A DNA stretch of 58,175 nucleotides from positions 1,202,269 to 1,260,443 of the forward strand of contig CM074820.1 of assembly GCA_037447605.1 (NCBI GenBank), given 5' to 3'. The position numbers and the translations under genes were made by a program. The stretch comes from Zygnema circumcarinatum. Its lineage: Eukaryota; Streptophyta; Zygnematophyceae; Zygnematales; Zygnemataceae. Every line of letters begins with the position of its first letter. Within the stretch, counting starts at the first letter, position 1. The notes beneath the pieces were generated by a model. That model did no database searches and was not told the DNA's origin. It saw only the letters and a program-made list of their open reading frames with translations. Of this stretch, positions 44,940 to 55,965 are shown in pieces.

Positions 44940-45270
44940 AGCATAGGTGGACCATTGATTGGATCAACCATTGCAATTGGTTCGCAACCGTTGGATCGCA
45001 AGCCAGCCAACCATCGCCAATGGTTCGCAACCATTGCCGTCAGAGCAAGACAACCATTGTCAATGGTTCGCAACCATTGCATTCAATGATTTCTAACCTT
45101 TGCCAATGGCTCCACCCATTGGATCATGCAAAGGATGTGGCATTGGTCTCACGATGGAGATGCAAATGGAGATCAAATGTACATGGACAAAATCAGCATG
45201 GGCATGGTGGATCGTCCAGCCATCGCTATCCAATGGTTGTCCAATGGTTGCCGATCCACTAGCCTTGAGG
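44940..45270. repeat. CCATTG/CAATGG repeat array, copy B
   Basis: It has the same unit as the array at 1940-2310: CAACCATTGC, AATGGTTCGCAACCATTG, then GCCGTCAGAGCAAGACAACC. Units occur at about 44950, 45005, 45045 and 45095, with degenerate ones to 45270. It is 150-480 bp upstream of the cystathionine beta-lyase start codon. Confidence 0.85.
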
Positions 45271-45599
45271 CTGCCAGAGCCGTGACGCGACGTTATGCGA
45301 TGTGACGCGATGTGACATGGAGTGTCGTGATATGACGTCATCCCTAAGTGTTCAAATAGGAACTGGTCCAGTCCTTCGTGGTTCCATATTTTGCTTTTGT
45401 TCATGTACATTAGATGGCCTCGCCATTGCGTGTTCAATAAAAGTTTCCACTTTTCTGAACTGGTCCTGGCCGTTACTGGCAGCGTGACGTGAGCAGGGAG
45501 GGGCGCGGAGGGTGTGGGAGATAGGGAGCCCCCCGACAAGCCGTGCCGTGTCGTGCCGTGCCTCGGACACATGCCCCTCCGTGCCCCAAAGGCCATGCA

Positions 45600-45605
45600 T
45601 GCCCT

Positions 45606-45658
<53 letters not shown>

Positions 45659-45661
45659 TTC
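45600..45661. repeat. (GCCCAT)n hexamer array
   Basis: About nine tandem GCCCAT/CCCATG units, giving HAHAHA, PMPMPM or CPCPCP in translation. It lies about 810-870 bp upstream of the cystathionine beta-lyase ATG. Confidence 0.95.
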
Positions 45662-46813
45662 CCATCGTGCGCGTTCTTCGCATGTGCTTGCTGGCGTCGC
45701 GCTGTGCCACAAGGGGCTCGCGGTCGCTGGCAGCACATGGACCGCGTCCGCTCCCGGTTCGAGTTGCAGTTTCAGTCGAACAGGGTCGCGATGCTGGCTG
45801 CGGCTCGTGGTTTTCCGGCCCCACACGGCATGGCACGGTTCTCTCGTTCAGTGCCTGCCTGCCTGCCTGCCTGCCTGCATAAGGTTAAACAACTTCACTT
45901 GGACGCAGAGGGAGGGAGGGAGGGAGGGAGGGAGGAACGGCGGGCCCAGTGGAGTGCTCCTTGAAGGTTCAAGCTGGGAAAGGGTCGGCCCGCCTATTCG
46001 AGCACGCATGCGCGCCCGCCACGGCGGTCGGCGGCTGCGAGCCAGCGTGGCACCGAAACGGATTCTCAAAAGCCACGTGGCGTCGTGTGATTGGCAGAAA
46101 AATGACCTTTTTTTACTTGAAGGGAACGTTCTATATGGAACTGCGCTTGCGGCTCCGCAACCGCTTCTGCCGTGGCAGCCACGTCGGCACCACGTCGGCA
46201 AAACTCGCTCTAACGGAACCTGGAAACGCGTCGCACACGACGGCGAAACTCGCCATGGAACTCCGTTCTGACAGCTGTCGACCTCCGATTGGCACCAGGC
46301 ACGAGCAAGCAAGGGACGTGATATGACATGCTGTGAAGTAATCACCGTGTCCTTAAAATGAAGAAAAGTTAGACATATCAAACAAGGTTGTCAGACAGGC
46401 AGACAAGGTGATGATGAGATTAGAAGAAGTACATGGAAGATTCTGGGCAGTAACTCATTATAATACTGATTCTAAAAGAGAGCGTCACAGGCAAAAGAAA
46501 ACGTGTAATGCCGCAACTGATTACTCATTTACACTACCAAGAATTGCGGAGAACCCGTGACCCTAAAACAGAAACCCTAAAGGTCACACTGTACCGGCCA
46601 ATTACGTTTAGCGTTCGAGTTACCGTTCGCCTTGCAAAGCACACGCCGACTGACTCCGTGCTTTTGAGCATGCTAGCTATGCAGCCAGAGACCTACCACT
46701 TTTCTGCATGTACGATGAGCAAAAGACTATGAGAGAAGCGCATGATGGTCTGACCATGCCCTACGAGAAGGGGCAGTGATCCCTTAGTCCCGTATAGGGG
46801 AGTATTTTGGTAC

Positions 46814-49666
46814 TTAGTACTCCACGTGTCCCCCGATCTTTGCTTGCACTCGAAGCAAGCATTGCGAGTGAGCTCCGGAGAGCCCCCTCCGGTACAAAGC
46901 TCGAACTTGAACAGCCTCTTCATCTCCATGTTGGCCCTCTGCTTGAATGAAAAGCAAACAAAAACAAAGTGAAAATTTCGCTAGTGGTAAAAGGCCCCAA
47001 ACACAGTGGTCTGTACAGCAGTCCTTTATGAAGGAGGGAGAATGAATGTTTAAGGAAGGACCACCCCCCCCCCCCCTTCCTCCCACTCTCCCACTCTCCC
47101 ACTCACCTCGAAGAAGCCACTTGTAGTTCAAACCTCCCTCCATGTGACTTTGCCATGTACCGCTCCAAACGGCTGAAAGCTCATGATGCTTTCTTAGCTT
47201 GAAAATAGGCTGCATTCTTGCACAATGAGAAATAATAATTCATGAATAATAACAACAAGTCGATCAATTATCACACGTGTCCTTTGGAGATTCAGGTCGT
47301 ACATGGCAAGGTAAGGCTATTTCATAACTCTCAAATGAACCTTCCGTTGCTGAGCAATTGTCCTTATCTCTAATGCATGTAGATGGGCTTCGAAATTGGT
47401 TTCTAGTATCATTACATTACCTGCACCGTCAGCTGCTTCATTGACTTATTTATGGTGCCACGTGTGAAGACAATGGTTCGCGGGTTCAACCTGTAATAAT
47501 AGGAAAGGGAACATTGTTGGTTGGAACAAACGTACTGCTGTAAACCAAGACGTTCTCAATGTCATGCAAAACTCAACAGTATTGCAAAATGGAAGAAACA
47601 TTTGCGTTTGCCCAGTTTCCTTGCTCACTAGCTACTCGCTCTCAGAGAAGAGGAGAATTACATGAACGACAGCAACGTATAATGAGACACTATTGAAAGA
47701 TGTGATCTGATTCAACAGCAAAGTCTGAATCCGTTACCGCTGACTCCATGCAAGGGCACGTGTAGGCGGCCCAAAACCCGCTTGAGGAGCCCAATCACAA
47801 ACACTGAAAGCCGCCACATAGCTGCCATCTGTTCCCCTGCAAAAACATAGATACAGATCGTAAGAAGCATAGCCCGTGAATTCGATTCACTCACAACGTG
47901 GAAGAGCAGTCAGTGCCTGCGAAAAGTGCATCATTTGTGCAAAAACAGTCTTCTGGATGGTGTCCGCACCATAACCGGGTCTCAAATGCCACCTTATGAT
48001 GCCTCCTCAAGTCTGAGAAGAGTTCAGCTGAGAGCACCAAAGGCCCCCCTCTATCGGCACCGAGAGGCACGTCATGAGCTGCTCTCAGATGGACAAGCTC
48101 AATATCTTCAGACCTGCCGCTGACTTCATCAGTTATGCGCGTTCGACGTCCAGCCTAAACTCAAAGTTCAAATGCCCCAAAAGCCCCTGGCAACAGAGAG
48201 TTAGGATAAATAAACCAGTTGTATCAACACGGTGCATCAAACATAGAAGTTTTCAGAAAAGGGCTTCGCACAATGTTGACAAAAAGGGAAGCGGATTCTT
48301 CTAAAGGTATGCAACAATTTCGCTGGCAAATCCTAAGTTGCTCACAAACTTTCTCCAGCCTAGATTTGAATCGTTAGGAAACTATTCAGACGAAATTTGC
48401 CTCTGCAAACCAGCAAAGTTCGTTCATACTTGGAGCCTATGAACTTGTACATACATCGCATCCTATCCCCTTTTGAGAGACCTGAAAGACAGATGTGCAA
48501 CCCGGGAGCGACCGTCACAAGAAGCCTAAAACATTTTTTCCGCATAAGGTTCACTCTACAATCATGGGAAGGAGCAGGTTTACGAGGTAGAAGGAATTAG
48601 GTGCTCGTGAACTGTTTGGATTCAGAGACTGCTTTGGATTTGTGCAACGACTTCCCCATGGTTATAGCAAGCAAAATGAAAAGGGCATTAAGAAAAACAC
48701 TGTTTCATTCATCTCATAAAGGGACAAGGAGAACAATATCTACTGGTTCAACAATCATCCTAGAACCGACTAAAGCTAAAAGATGGTTCGGAGCTGCCGT
48801 GCAAAACAGTATTAAACTCTTCATGAAATTTGACTGCAAGATTTGATCCCATCCTTCACGTCCTTAAGTGAAGATTTGTTTTCAACTCAGATGCATGTTT
48901 AATTCTCTACTGTGCTTGAATTACAGGATTTCCCAAAGTGAGTCCCTACAGCTAGCAAATTCCCTTCCAGCATGAGTGACTTCCACAAGCCCCATTTCCT
49001 TCTCATATTGCTCCTTATTGTTCCGTGGATAGCATGCCCTCTGTCTCTCCCTCGCCCCAACCACCTCCCTCCCCCCTTCCCCCTTCCCCCTCCTCCCTCC
49101 CCCTTCCCTGACCTCTCCGTTGGAGCAAACTGTGCAATCATCCCGTTTTCCCAGTCCCTACAAAATAAATCTATGTGGCAGCCAGTCAAACTCACCACTG
49201 TGGTCCGCACATACTGCTGCGGCGCTCTGAGCTCCCTCCCTGCAGCGCTGAGCGTGCCCCAAACATCCTTGCAGCCCTGCAGAGCACCGTCCACGCGACT
49301 CTGGCTTGCCAGGGAGCTGTTCCCTATGGCAGTGCTGATATGCTCCTGTAGCGCTCCTGAATGGAACAGGCGAGCTGAGCGGCCATGGCTCCAATGCCGC
49401 GGCTCAGAAAACTCTAAAGGCGCAACTGGCTTGCCACGTGTCCTCTGACTCCGGGAAAATCTTGCAAGGGGAGTTTTTGGAAGCTTCAAGCCTTCGCCAC
49501 CGCCTCCTCCTTCCCTGGGAGGCAGCGATCGCTCGACTTTCAAAAGAGCCCGGGCCACACGTGCGGCCAGCGAGTGAGGAGAGCCGGCCACACGCGCGGG
49601 AGCCGCAAAGAAACTGTTGACGAGAGAGGAGGGCGTCGGAGGCTTGTCGCGGCGCCACGTGGCCAT
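46814..49666 (-). CDS. unrecognised protein, probably basic N-terminus and beta-strand-rich C-terminus
   Basis: Five 3' exons join with matching phase on the minus strand: 47970-48154, 47738-47836, 47421-47490, 47107-47209 and 46814-46938. They read RTRITDEVSGRSEDIELVHL, DRGGPLVLSAELFSDL, HHKVAFETRLWGTDGSYVAA, LNPRTIVFTRGTINKSMKQL, KLRKHHELSAVWSGTWQSHM and a C-terminus RVQAKIGGHVEY. The alternating polar/hydrophobic pattern looks like amphipathic beta strands, perhaps a beta-barrel or beta-sandwich; this is inference. A likely first exon starts at 49666 (MATWRRDKPPTPSSL, Arg/Ser/Ala-rich, possible organelle presequence) and ends near a GTGAGT at about 49182. A possible middle exon is near 48405-48490 (KGDRMRCMYKFIGSKYERTL) with a GC donor, but its phase does not fit cleanly, so the 5' half is tentative. 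A G-box overlaps the start region. Confidence 0.5.
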
Positions 49667-49796
49667 CTACTGTCTACTGTGGCGGGAGAGGAGCCACCGC
49701 CATGGCCGGAGGCGCCGGAGGAAAAACGAGGGCAGGTCCCTATTGTGACCTAAGCCCGCGCGCCGTCCAATGGCGGTCTGCCACGGCCAGAAATGA

Positions 49797-50025
49797 AGCA
49801 TGGCATGGCATGGATGTGCCATGACCTCGCGATGGCCATGCCATGCCATGCTATGCTATGCCATGCTATGCCATGCCATGCCATGCTATGCCATGCCATG
49901 CCATGCTATGCTATGCCATGCTACGCCATGCCATGCCAGGCCATGCCATGCCATGCCAGGCCATGCCAGGCCATGCCAAGCCATGCTATGTAATGCCATA
50001 CCATGCCATGCCATGCCATGCGCCA
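49797..50025. repeat. CCATG pentamer array
   Basis: About 43 tandem units of CCATG/CTATG/CCAGG. The plus strand has no stop codon in some frames, so poly-(CHAMP)-like open frames are artefacts. NlaIII-type CATG words occur every 5 bp. Confidence 0.95.
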
Positions 50026-50109
50026 AGTGTGCCCCCAAAGGCCGCCCTCATGGACGGGCTCATGGGCGTTCATGGGCTCACAGGGATTGTTTAACCGATT
50101 ACAAAAGGC

Positions 50110-50520
50110 TGCAGGATATTGAACTATATCGCGATACCTACGGTATATCTTTCAATTACGATGCGATACATGGTCGTCGTGGAATGAAAGGATATTCGAT
50201 ATTTATCGACTTCACAGACTCGATATCTGACATTGATGTCAAGTTTATCGAAGAATATCGCAAAACGATATCCGATATTAGTGTCAATTTTATCAGATGC
50301 TATTGCAAAACGATATTCTATATTGATTTTTAACTTTATTGAATATTATTGCAAAATGATATCCGATATTGATGTTAACTTTATTAGATTATATCGCCAA
50401 ACAATATCCAATATTTCAGATATCGAGATATATCGATATTTTAATTGATAAAAAGACATGCGATATTTAGAAAAATCGATTATGTTCGATATTACACGAT
50501 ACACGATATTGGCCTCCAGA
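50110..50520. repeat. CGATATT-rich array
   Basis: About eight degenerate units of roughly 40-50 bp containing 'aaaacgatatccgatatt' and 'gatgtcaattttatc' (50215-50420), ending with ATATCGATATTTTAATTGAT. A shorter, similar patch lies at 27551-27690 in the CDKC/prohibitin promoter. Confidence 0.75.
50127..50136. promoter_or_regulatory. TATCGCGATA palindrome, copy 3
   Basis: The exact 10-mer sits at the left edge of the CGATATT array and ends 438 bp before the TRAPPC1 ATG. It is followed by CCTACGGTATATC, less like the other flanks. Confidence 0.4.
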
Positions 50521-50574
50521 CTCGGAAGGCAGATAGTGGGGGGAGGGGTGGCGGTTTGCTGGGAAGGTCCAGCC

Positions 50575-51920
50575 ATGGCGGCCGCGATGGTGAACATGGT
50601 GTACATCTTCGGGAGGGGAGGCTGCCTCTTCTACCGGCAGTGGCACCGGCCAAATGCTGCGCAGACGGATGATCACAAGCTCATGTTCGGCCTTCTTTTC
50701 TCGCTCAACTCTTTCGTGCAAAAAATGGATCCCATCAAGTGAGGACTCCAAGAAAGAAACCCTAATTTCCCTCCTCTGCGTTACCAGGATCCAATTCTAA
50801 GATTTTATGGACTCTTAATTTGTTTATGGATAGATGGTTAATGGCTTGGTAGTGGCTCATATGGCTGCTTTGGGCCTATGTTGTGAGCATTTCGTTATTG
50901 GGAGGTTCTGCACGAGCTTAAGTGAGTAAACTGCAGGGGACTTAAAAAGTGGTTAGGAGAATCATGTCGATGTTCCTGCATTTTAGAAACAAGCGGACAC
51001 AAGTGCACTATTCGCTGAAGAATATTCTAGCATCAACGATAGGTGAATTTGAAGTGTCCCTCTTCTCTGTGTGCTTGGCTTTATCTTCATTTGAGATAGG
51101 ATTGGATGGGTGAGTGTTGGCGGGCAGTGGCAACAATAGTCAGGGATGCTTATTTCACAGCTTTCGAACAAATACGTACAAACTCAGCTATATGGAGACT
51201 CCTTCTGGAATTAAGGTGCGCTTCTCAAGTTTAACATAGCAACCTCATTTGTACTTTATGTTTTGAACGAATTTTCTGTTTGTTTATCCATAGCAGTAAA
51301 TAGTAAGTGTCGGCGGGGACTGATTTTCCATTATTCTATGCCTTAGTTCAGCTTACATCGTCGGATCATGTATGAACAACTTCAGCCAACAGGGCCCTTT
51401 GTCGTGTTATGTTCAAGAAGATTTTCTTTAGTGATCATTGCTGCACCGAGACAACTAGAGATTCCCTTGATTGATCTCAGCATTCACTGCTGTTCTAAGT
51501 GGAAGCCTCCACGGAAGCTCCTCAGATGTTTGGGCTTCCCGGTTGACCTGTGGTGTTACCGGGCTTCTCGTGTGGTTTGACCTCCAGCTTATCCTTGTGT
51601 CCGATCCAAAGACCGGGGATTTGAAGGAGGCCTTGCGGCATATTTACAATCTCTACGTTGAGTATGTAGTGAAGAATCCTCTTTGTACGCCAGGCCAGCC
51701 GTTCAGGTATGTGTTTTTTTTTTGTTTTTTTTTTCAATCTCTTCCTATGCGCTTTACGCAATTAAGTTCCCCAGTAAACATTGTGGTTGAGTTGAGGAAT
51801 GATGCCAAGTTATTCACACTCACATTTGTTGTGAAGTTCAATCAATCCTGACTAGACTGTTTTGGCAGGTGTGAGCTGTTCACCAGCGGCCTGGACGCTT
51901 ATGTAAAGGCGCTTCAGTAG
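50575..51920 (+). CDS. BET5: TRAPP complex subunit 1 (BET5-like)
   Basis: Four exons: 50575-50738, 51161-51215, 51588-51706 and 51869-51920 (129 aa; phases agree). It is a core longin-fold subunit of the TRAPP tethering complex, which activates Rab1/Ypt1-type GTPases in ER-Golgi traffic. Visible: NMVYIFGRGGCLFYRQWHRP (first strand and helix), DDHKLMFGLLFSLNSFVQKM, SFRTN-like FRTNTYKLSYMETPSGIK, LVSDPKTGDLKEALRHIYNL, YVEYVVKNPLCTPGQPFRCE and LFTSGLDAYVKAL at the end. Plant and animal homologues I know have about 15-30 more residues between KMDP and FRTN, so a small exon in intron 1 (50739-51160) may be missed, although the phases join without it. The gene is divergent from the unrecognised gene on its left. 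Confidence 0.93.
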
Positions 51921-52741
51921 GGGGGTATTGTTTTTTGGTTAGAATGATTGGATTCCTGTAAATAGCCTTAGCCTACTTAAACAAGTTTCCTTTTTACATG
52001 TTCAAGGTGAAATTTCTGAATCACATACAGAAGATCCGCATGCCTTCCTGGTGACTTTAGGTATTCTCGCCATCATGCGAGTTGGAGCACCCACTTCCAT
52101 TAGCAAAGGATGTGTTATTAAATCACTATTTTTCTGTGAGGTCTTTGCCAGCTGTCAACCTTCTGATCACATGATCGTGAGCCTGCGATGACAAAAAAAT
52201 GGATGTGTGTCTTTCTTGCAAATGGTCGAACATCTACTGGGATTCGAAAAGAAGATGCTTCAAGAAATGTTATGAATCTGCGTAATATGGTAAACAGTTA
52301 CAATTCACGAGGTATCAGTTACAACTCCTGACATAGAACCCTCTACGAAAAGCGAAGCTTTTAGGTTGCCACAATTCCCGTAGTAAGTCCCTCTGCATGG
52401 CGCCCTTTCCATGGGACCAAGAACTCCCTGACACTAAGAACCCTAACGGCGACATAGAAACCGTGGCGAGTTAACATAAGCCACAGGGAAAGAGCGAGTT
52501 CCTCTCCCTTCCAACATCGGTCCTCTCAGTTTCCATAACTGAGGGGACGGCTACGTGTGCAATGCAGGCACATGTAAAGCCTAGATGCGAGTATGCATCT
52601 CATAGACAAAAAAAATCACTCCTTGAGTTGGGATTTATTTGGATTCAAGGAAGCGAGGGCCCCCTCCAACAATAAGATACAAGCAGCATTTGACTACGGA
52701 AGTCAACATGTTGAGGTCGTGATCATTACTCTCGCCACTCT
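51921..52741. other. convergent intergenic region between TRAPPC1 and the LSD1-type gene
   Basis: Nothing recognisable is found apart from the likely 3' ends of both genes. No repeat of note. Confidence 0.5.
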
Positions 52742-55700
52742 TCATGGCTTCTGTTCTGTAGTTACTCCAACGGCAACACTGCTAACCTGCATGTGCCACA
52801 AAGGAAGCCGGATGCTGTTTTCAATACAGCAGCAAAGGCTACAAAGGTCACCGCTCCCGCTCTCGCTCTCTTTCTCCCTCCCCCCACCCCCTCCCCCCCC
52901 CTCTCTCTCCCTTTCCATTTCCCGGTCCCTCTCTCGCTCCCCCTCCCCCCCTCCCACTGTTTCTCTTCCTCTCCTTCTCCCCATCTCCCCTTCCCCCCCC
53001 CCCCCCGTCCCACTCCCTATCCCCCCCTCTCTCCACAGTGCATCTCTTCCTATCAACGACCTTCACTTCGCCACTCCACAACAGGTGAAAGGGCAGGAGT
53101 AGCTGCAGCTGGCGAGGCGTTCAATAAACAAGCCGAACCAGAACACGACGATCTTCTCATCGATGCCATGCACGCTGTGCAAGAACTCACCAATTTTCCG
53201 CTCTCATCAAGTGTCATGGGATTCTCCACCACCACCGTCTGCAGCATGGGACCAAACATGATGTGAAGCCTGAATACGTGGAAAACGTATCTCAACACGG
53301 TGGAGCTGGACCTCACATTCTTGGCTGGCAAAAAGGTCAATATGCGCGTAAGAACAAACCATATAACCAAAAGGGTGAGTAAAGAGATAAACCTGAGATT
53401 GAGGTTGAGGTGGAGAATAAGGCGTCCTTGGCATTGGCATTGGCATTCTCGTAGCAGCAACCTGAGCCCAAAACAAAAAGTCATTCGAGATCCTCTACGA
53501 AAATTAAAAGAGAGAGATCAGGACATCCGAAGATTTCGAGAGAAAACTGACGAAGGAAATAGTGAAGGATGCTACAGCATAAATATGGATAAAGCTTGGC
53601 TAGTAAAAGCTTTAAAAAGGTGCAATAAGCAAGCAGATATCTGGATGCATCACATCAAATGATCTGCTGAGTGTAAAGGAAGACCGGAAAGAAAAATAGA
53701 ATGCTAGCAGATGCCAGGCAGCATCGACTTCTCGTGGAAATGCAATATCATATTGAAGCCACCTCCCCTTCACAAAAAAGCCTTAAGGGTAGAGAAGTCC
53801 TTACTCCAACACTCGTGACAAACTGGCAAACTGCGCACTTCACCGACTGTGCTCCATACGCGTACATCAGCATCATTCCACAACCTCCGCAATTGATATG
53901 GGCGACTTGATTTGCTGCACAGGTCACAGGCAATAGCTGGATCTGAGGCTTTATGCAAGGATTCACCCATTAAGCCCCAGTAATGTGTCTCTACTACACA
54001 GCCAGTGGTCCTCCTCGTCACCTTTCAATAACTACCTCTATGATGATGAAGTTTGTTCGTGACGATCACCCCAAGCCTGCTTCCATGTGCCTCTCAAGAC
54101 TTACTCAGCTCTTATCCAGATGCTTGCCAGCGAGGAATCGGCTGCTTCCTCTGCCTTTTTCTACCACACATGCGTTCTCTGCTTTCCCAGAAAGAGTTAT
54201 GTTTCCTTACGCGCAGCTCGGATGAGCCCTTACAACATTGCCTTAGGTTAGCTTTCAAAAAGCTCCCCGAGCTCCCTGAAGTTGTCAGTGGGACAATCGT
54301 CCTTAAACTTCTTCAGCCTGAATAAACTCAGGCTATTCTAAATCCAACATTATTCTCACGATCTACCGACATATGGATCAGAGGAAGAGGCCAAACTAAT
54401 CTCGCAGGATCAACTCTGCTTTCTCCGATATTCCTCTCTGAGCTCCAATAAAGCTTTCCTTAAAGACGCACTTCGGAGGCAAGCTTGATTTCAAGCCAAC
54501 AGGTTCAAACTGCCCTCATGTCATTACATCATGCCCAGAACAGCTTTGCCCTGAGCTATGACCCTACCAAACAAACCTGCATGCCTTCTTCCATTCGTAT
54601 CTTGACCAGCTCGATGTTTTATGAGCATTTTGACCCACCTCTGTTTCATGAATTGTTACCCACTGTAGCGGATGTTACACGGACATGTGAACTTCCCTCT
54701 TATCGCAAGACCCACACTACGGGTGCCCTTTCAAGGCAAAGCCAAGCTTCCTCAAGTGCGTGACAAAGCTAGCACCATGTCTACCAAAGTAACAGCTGGT
54801 ATTTTTGGCCATACGCACTTTCCATGGCGAGATTCACCGTATGACAGCAAGAACACTGCACGCTCGATGCTCCTCGGACATACATTAGTAAAGTCCGGCA
54901 TCCTCCACAGACAAGTTGAGCCATCTCCGTCCCTGCCACAGAAAAGGAATGAATGTTTGAAGACTGAAAGGAGAGAAAAATCGCAAGCTTCTCTCGCTGG
55001 TTACCATCAGTTAAGCGAGCTGCAATAATACATACTGCAGGCTGTATTATTCAAATTAAAAGAAGGCCGTGCAAGATGCGTTCCCATGTCAAACGTGAAG
55101 CAGAAGTGTATCAACTGCGATGGAAAACATGTCAGAAGCGACGAACGATGATGAGGATGGGGAGAGAGTCGCCGTCAAATACCTGCAGGAGGAACGGGAG
55201 TTATCGCGCTACATACAGCACACCGAACATTTGTAGCATTGTTTGGATAGACCAAAAGAGTCCTACAGCCGGTGCATACAATCTGCGACTGAGAGGCTGC
55301 CAAAGGAAAACAAAGAAAATGCCCTTATGTAGTCAGCCTTCCTGAGTATCGATGACTCAATAAGTATGATTAGGGAGCAGGGGAGTCGTATGTCCCAGCA
55401 TATGGCGATGACTTGGCCTGGACAACTAAGCTGCATCAACTAATTTCACAAAGGTCCTTGTTGAAGACGACATAACCAATGCAGCCGACTGCAGATTATT
55501 TCGGCCAGGAATTATCCGTAGACGCGTTACATATGCAACCTATGCTACTCTCCTCTTGCCAAGAAACACGCCGCACAGCTACTTCCTCTGTCCCTCTCAT
55601 CCCATCCTCCTTCTCCCATCCTGATTCAATTTTCTGACAAAAGCTGAATCGGACAACGTCCTGTATCCTAGAAGGGCCTATACAGCACCTTGCGGCGCCA

Positions 55701-55965
55701 TGTGCATTGAAGGAGGAGGCGGCTGCTGCGGATATGGCATCATTGGGGAGGGCTGCATCATAGGCTGAGGGGCAGGCGCAATAGGAAAGGGTGTGGAACT
55801 GGCGGGAGCAAGCTGAGGCTGAGACCCTGCTCTCGGAAGGCTCGCAGATGAAGGACCTCCTGAAAAAGACGAGCCGGCTCCTCCGGACGGCGCAGAAGCC
55901 GAACCCGCAGACGCCTCCAAGCGATGGTATCCGCCCCCGGCGGCCCCTGCTCCTGCGGATAGCAT
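52742..55965 (-). CDS. LSD1: LSD1-type zinc-finger protein (three zf-LSD1 domains)
   Basis: Seven exons on the minus strand: 55689-55965, 55183-55296, 54819-54932, 53805-53914, 53393-53461, 53191-53238 and 52742-52786 (258 aa; phases agree). LSD1-family proteins restrain cell death and oxidative stress signalling in plants. Each of exons 2-4 carries one CxxC...CxxC finger: [19 protein letters not shown], then [20 protein letters not shown], then [20 protein letters not shown] followed by [12 protein letters not shown]. Exon 5 is Met/Pro-rich ([17 protein letters not shown]). The end [16 protein letters not shown] plus [14 protein letters not shown] matches the LSD1 C-terminus and separates it from LOL1-type proteins. 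The N-terminus has a roughly 90-residue Gly/Ser then Pro/Met-rich extension ([12 protein letters not shown] to [12 protein letters not shown]) absent from the short Arabidopsis-type LSD1 form. A CT-rich tract lies in intron 6 (52850-53035). Confidence 0.95.
52850..53035. repeat. CT/CCCT-rich tract in LSD1-type gene intron 6
   Basis: Pyrimidine-rich on the plus strand (tctctctccc, ccccctccc) for about 185 bp. It is purine-rich in the transcript and accounts for the long glycine/arginine open frames seen on the minus strand. Confidence 0.85.

Larger units (their letters stand above)
44789..46813. other. intergenic region upstream of cystathionine beta-lyase, repeat-rich
   Basis: It contains CCACGTGGC at 44870-44878 and 46073-46081, the CCATTG repeat array (44940-45270), repeated GACGCGATGTGAC/GACGTGATATGAC words at about 45290-45345, a GCCCAT hexamer array, a GCCT run (45854-45880) and a GGGA run (45909-45937). 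Open frames here come from the repeats. No gene seen. Confidence 0.6.
49667..50574. promoter_or_regulatory. divergent promoter region of the unrecognised gene and TRAPPC1
   Basis: 908 bp between the two putative start codons. It consists largely of the CCATG pentamer array (49797-50025) and an AT-rich CGATATT array (50110-50520), with TATCGCGATA at 50127-50136. No TATA box can be singled out. Confidence 0.5.

Noticed and set aside
49793-50333. AMPCHAMP-type repeat protein of up to 177 codons
   Set aside because: Frame over the CCATG pentamer array.
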